The notes under the pieces are model-generated. The model saw only the letters and a list, made by a program, of their open reading frames with translations. It made no database searches and was not told the origin of the DNA. The translations under genes were made by a program, and so were the position numbers. 64,000 nt of DNA from JAMZMI01 sp039970095 (GTDB lineage: Bacteria > Bacteroidota > Bacteroidia > Cytophagales > Cyclobacteriaceae): NCBI GenBank assembly GCA_039970095.1, contig JBDVMP010000095.1:124001-188000 (forward strand), given 5' to 3'. Below, one piece after another: positions 62,304 to 64,000 of the stretch; position 1 is the stretch's first letter; the number at the start of each line of letters is the position of its first letter.

Positions 62304-64000
62304 ATGACACGTATTTTTACCATTACGCTTCTATTACTTACTACTGTCCTTTGCGCACAGAAAAAGTTGGTGGACAATAGCGCCTCAGCAAATTCCCCAA
62401 GTAATGGCCCATCTTATATGATAGTATCAGATGATAATACCAAAATGACTTATCTGGGAAATGGTACACAATTCTTTTTTATAGACATCCCAAATTTCAC
62501 CACAACCTCTACCAACGTCTCGCAGTTCACGGAAATTGAAAAGGCAGGAAATGTAATTTTTGGACGAGGAAAAGTAGAATCAACTGATCCGGAAGACCTA
62601 ATCTACGCCACTACAGACGAAGTGACATTACTTGACTATTACACTTCAGGGTCTAATTTCCCAAGGGTATGGAGCCAAACAGGAAATGGTGCTTTTTTTG
62701 GATCCGGAAAATTTGATCCAGACAATTCCGGAAGAGACTTTATTCGTGTTTCTCCGGACCTGACTACAGTCACCAGACCTTTTAACAATGTAGAAGGTGG
62801 TGGTGTTGACCTAATCAACAAAAATCTCTATCAGGTACAGATGGTACCTTTTGCCGATGATAAAATACTGGTAAAAGCTAAAAGGACTTCTTCGGATGAA
62901 GAATATTTCGTTTGGGACGATACAGATCAAACTTCTATTCAAATAACAGATGTTGACAACACCAATACGGATGCGACTTCAACAGCTCTATGGCCACTAG
63001 GGAAAGCCTACGGCAACAACGTAATTTTCTTTTATTACGACAAACTTTACACAAGCGACGGTACAGCTGAAGGAACAACAGAGATTGCTGATGCTAGCGG
63101 TATGCACGTTCATGGAATTGGTGGCGGAGATGATTTTGCCATATTTGGAAATGCTCCTGACGGAGATTTAGAGCCGTACATCTATAACGATGGTGGCACA
63201 CCTGTCAAAGTTGACCTAAACCCGTCTGGAAGCTCAGACCCAAGAGATTTTCGCAGAAATGGCGAGTATGTGTTTTTTGTAGCTAATACAGGAGATGGTT
63301 ATGAGCCTCATATCTCCGATGGAACAGTAGAAGGAACAAAAGTATTGATGGATATCAACACTTCTGGCGGTTCATTAGAGCCTGCTACTAATTATGATAG
63401 GAATACAAGTATCGCAGTAGGAAATGGTTTTGCATTTGGTGCTTCTGATGGCACCAATGCATATGTTTATTTCACAGATGGTCAAAATTTGGTTACTCTA
63501 AATAACGGTGAAGATTATCTTGGACTTTTCACCAGCCAGGCACACTCAATGGCCACCACCGAAGAGTATCTATACTTTACTGATGAAGATAAGGATGTGT
63601 TTCAGGTAAATATTCCTGACAACATCTATGACGGAACGGATTGGTCAGAAGGAACGCCGTTGACAGATCAGTCTCTTTATTTCAATGCAGATTATACGGT
63701 ATCTGCGGACATGTCTGCTAGTAGTGTCCATCTTCCAGCTGGAGTTTCATTGACCATAAACAATGGGGCAACATTAACTATAGATGGAGAATTTTATAAC
63801 AAAGGAACAGTAGTGGAAGATGGCGGAACATTGGTATGGGTAGAGCCTATTTCCATGATAAAGCTCTCTCCTGTTATTGCAAAAGTTGAATCCTTTTTAT
63901 CAACAGCGGAAGCAGGGTTTGAAGTAGGTCAATATCCTGATGAAATGGTTTCAGAACTTACCGACTCCCTGAACAAGGCCAACTCGATAAAAATGGATCC
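62304..64000 (+). CDS. ELWxxDGT-type repeat protein, N-terminal part (runs off the window)
   Basis: This frame is open from the ATG at 62304 to the right edge (565 codons). It has a signal peptide (LTTVLCAQ) and repeats of the ELWxxDGT type in diverged form (LYTSDGTAEGTTEIAD, PHISDGTVEGTKVLMDINT). The repeats end near residue 430, then comes LTINNGATLTIDGEFYNKG, a short beta-helix-like spacer, and a helical stretch (VIAKVESFLSTAEAGFEVG, YPDEMVSELTDSLNKA). Such helical stretches precede catalytic domains in several Bacteroidota polysaccharide-degrading proteins, so an enzyme may follow outside the window. It is related in type to the protein at 36506 but has no visible T9SS tail because the end is missing. 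Confidence 0.72.
   Translation, partial: MTRIFTITLLLLTTVLCAQKKLVDNSASANSPSNGPSYMIVSDDNTKMTYLGNGTQFFFIDIPNFTTTSTNVSQFTEIEKAGNVIFGRGKVESTDPEDLIYATTDEVTLLDYYTSGSNFPRVWSQTGNGAFFGSGKFDPDNSGRDFIRVSPDLTTVTRPFNNVEGGGVDLINKNLYQVQMVPFADDKILVKAKRTSSDEEYFVWDDTDQTSIQITDVDNTNTDATSTALWPLGKAYGNNVIFFYYDKLYTSDGTAEGTTEIADASGMHVHGIGGGDDFAIFGNAPDGDLEPYIYNDGGTPVKVDLNPSGSSDPRDFRRNGEYVFFVANTGDGYEPHISDGTVEGTKVLMDINTSGGSLEPATNYDRNTSIAVGNGFAFGASDGTNAYVYFTDGQNLVTLNNGEDYLGLFTSQAHSMATTEEYLYFTDEDKDVFQVNIPDNIYDGTDWSEGTPLTDQSLYFNADYTVSADMSASSVHLPAGVSLTINNGATLTIDGEFYNKGTVVEDGGTLVWVEPISMIKLSPVIAKVESFLSTAEAGFEVGQYPDEMVSELTDSLNKANSIKMD

Noticed and set aside
1..64000. Assignment of the locus to carrageenan, agar, ulvan or fucoidan by gene content
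   Set aside because: The defining endo-enzymes or lyases of these loci are not visible, and the exo-enzymes fit more than one polymer.
1..64000. tRNA, rRNA, CRISPR arrays, insertion sequences or phage genes
   Set aside because: I saw no transposase, integrase, regularly spaced repeats or RNA gene signatures; nearly all space is used by PUL genes.

Overview
The window is one very large polysaccharide-utilisation locus (PUL) from a marine-type member of the Bacteroidota, most likely a Cytophagales-like bacterium. The grounds are the SusC/SusD pair, a hybrid two-component regulator with an AraC output, type IX secretion (T9SS) C-terminal tags, ELWxxDGT-repeat proteins, lipobox signals on most enzymes, and no clear Shine-Dalgarno usage. 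The content points to a heavily sulfated algal-type polysaccharide: ten complete S1-family sulfatases, all with the Cys-type CxPxR maturation motif, and about a dozen glycosidases or glycosidase-like proteins. The exact substrate cannot be read from the sequence. GH117-like, GH95, GH29 and GH2 enzymes together fit either an L-galactose-containing sulfated galactan or a fucose-containing sulfated polymer.

Layout: almost everything is on the minus strand. Read in transcription order, 61477 to 49405 is one unit: sulfatase, two beta-propeller glycosidase-like proteins, a duplicated-module lipoprotein of unknown function, a secreted FAD oxidoreductase, an FMN-binding-like protein and a GH2, ending at a strong bidirectional terminator (49332-49365). 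A single plus-strand T9SS-tagged GH-A glycosidase (47757-49286) converges on it. Next, 47404 to 43544 holds an esterase-like alpha/beta hydrolase and two sulfatases. It is followed by the regulator (43336-39281), an ELWxxDGT protein (39082-36506), and an intrinsic terminator placed directly before susC. SusC, SusD and a SusE-position lipoprotein lead into sulfatases, GH2, a decayed GH43 and a GH-A/FN3 protein down to 19658. After a 338-bp gap, a second long run (19319 to 1) carries sulfatase, GH97, GH116, an unknown lipoprotein, SGNH hydrolase, GH29, sulfatase, a propeller protein, GH95, GH117-like, two sulfatases and the start of a GH172/DUF2961 protein. At the right edge, a fucosidase remnant and a second ELWxxDGT protein on the plus strand mark the border.

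Inferred working model: the T9SS-exported GH-A enzyme and the surface lipoproteins make the first cuts. SusC/SusD import sulfated oligosaccharides. Periplasmic or surface-anchored exo-sulfatases alternate with exo-glycosidases, and the regulator senses a periplasmic oligosaccharide. No sulfatase-maturing enzyme, sugar kinase, isomerase or inner-membrane transporter lies in the window, so these must be encoded elsewhere. The most novel-looking parts are the FAD/FMN-like redox pair with its unknown partner, the terminator before susC, and a 19-bp perfect repeat upstream of two of the operons.
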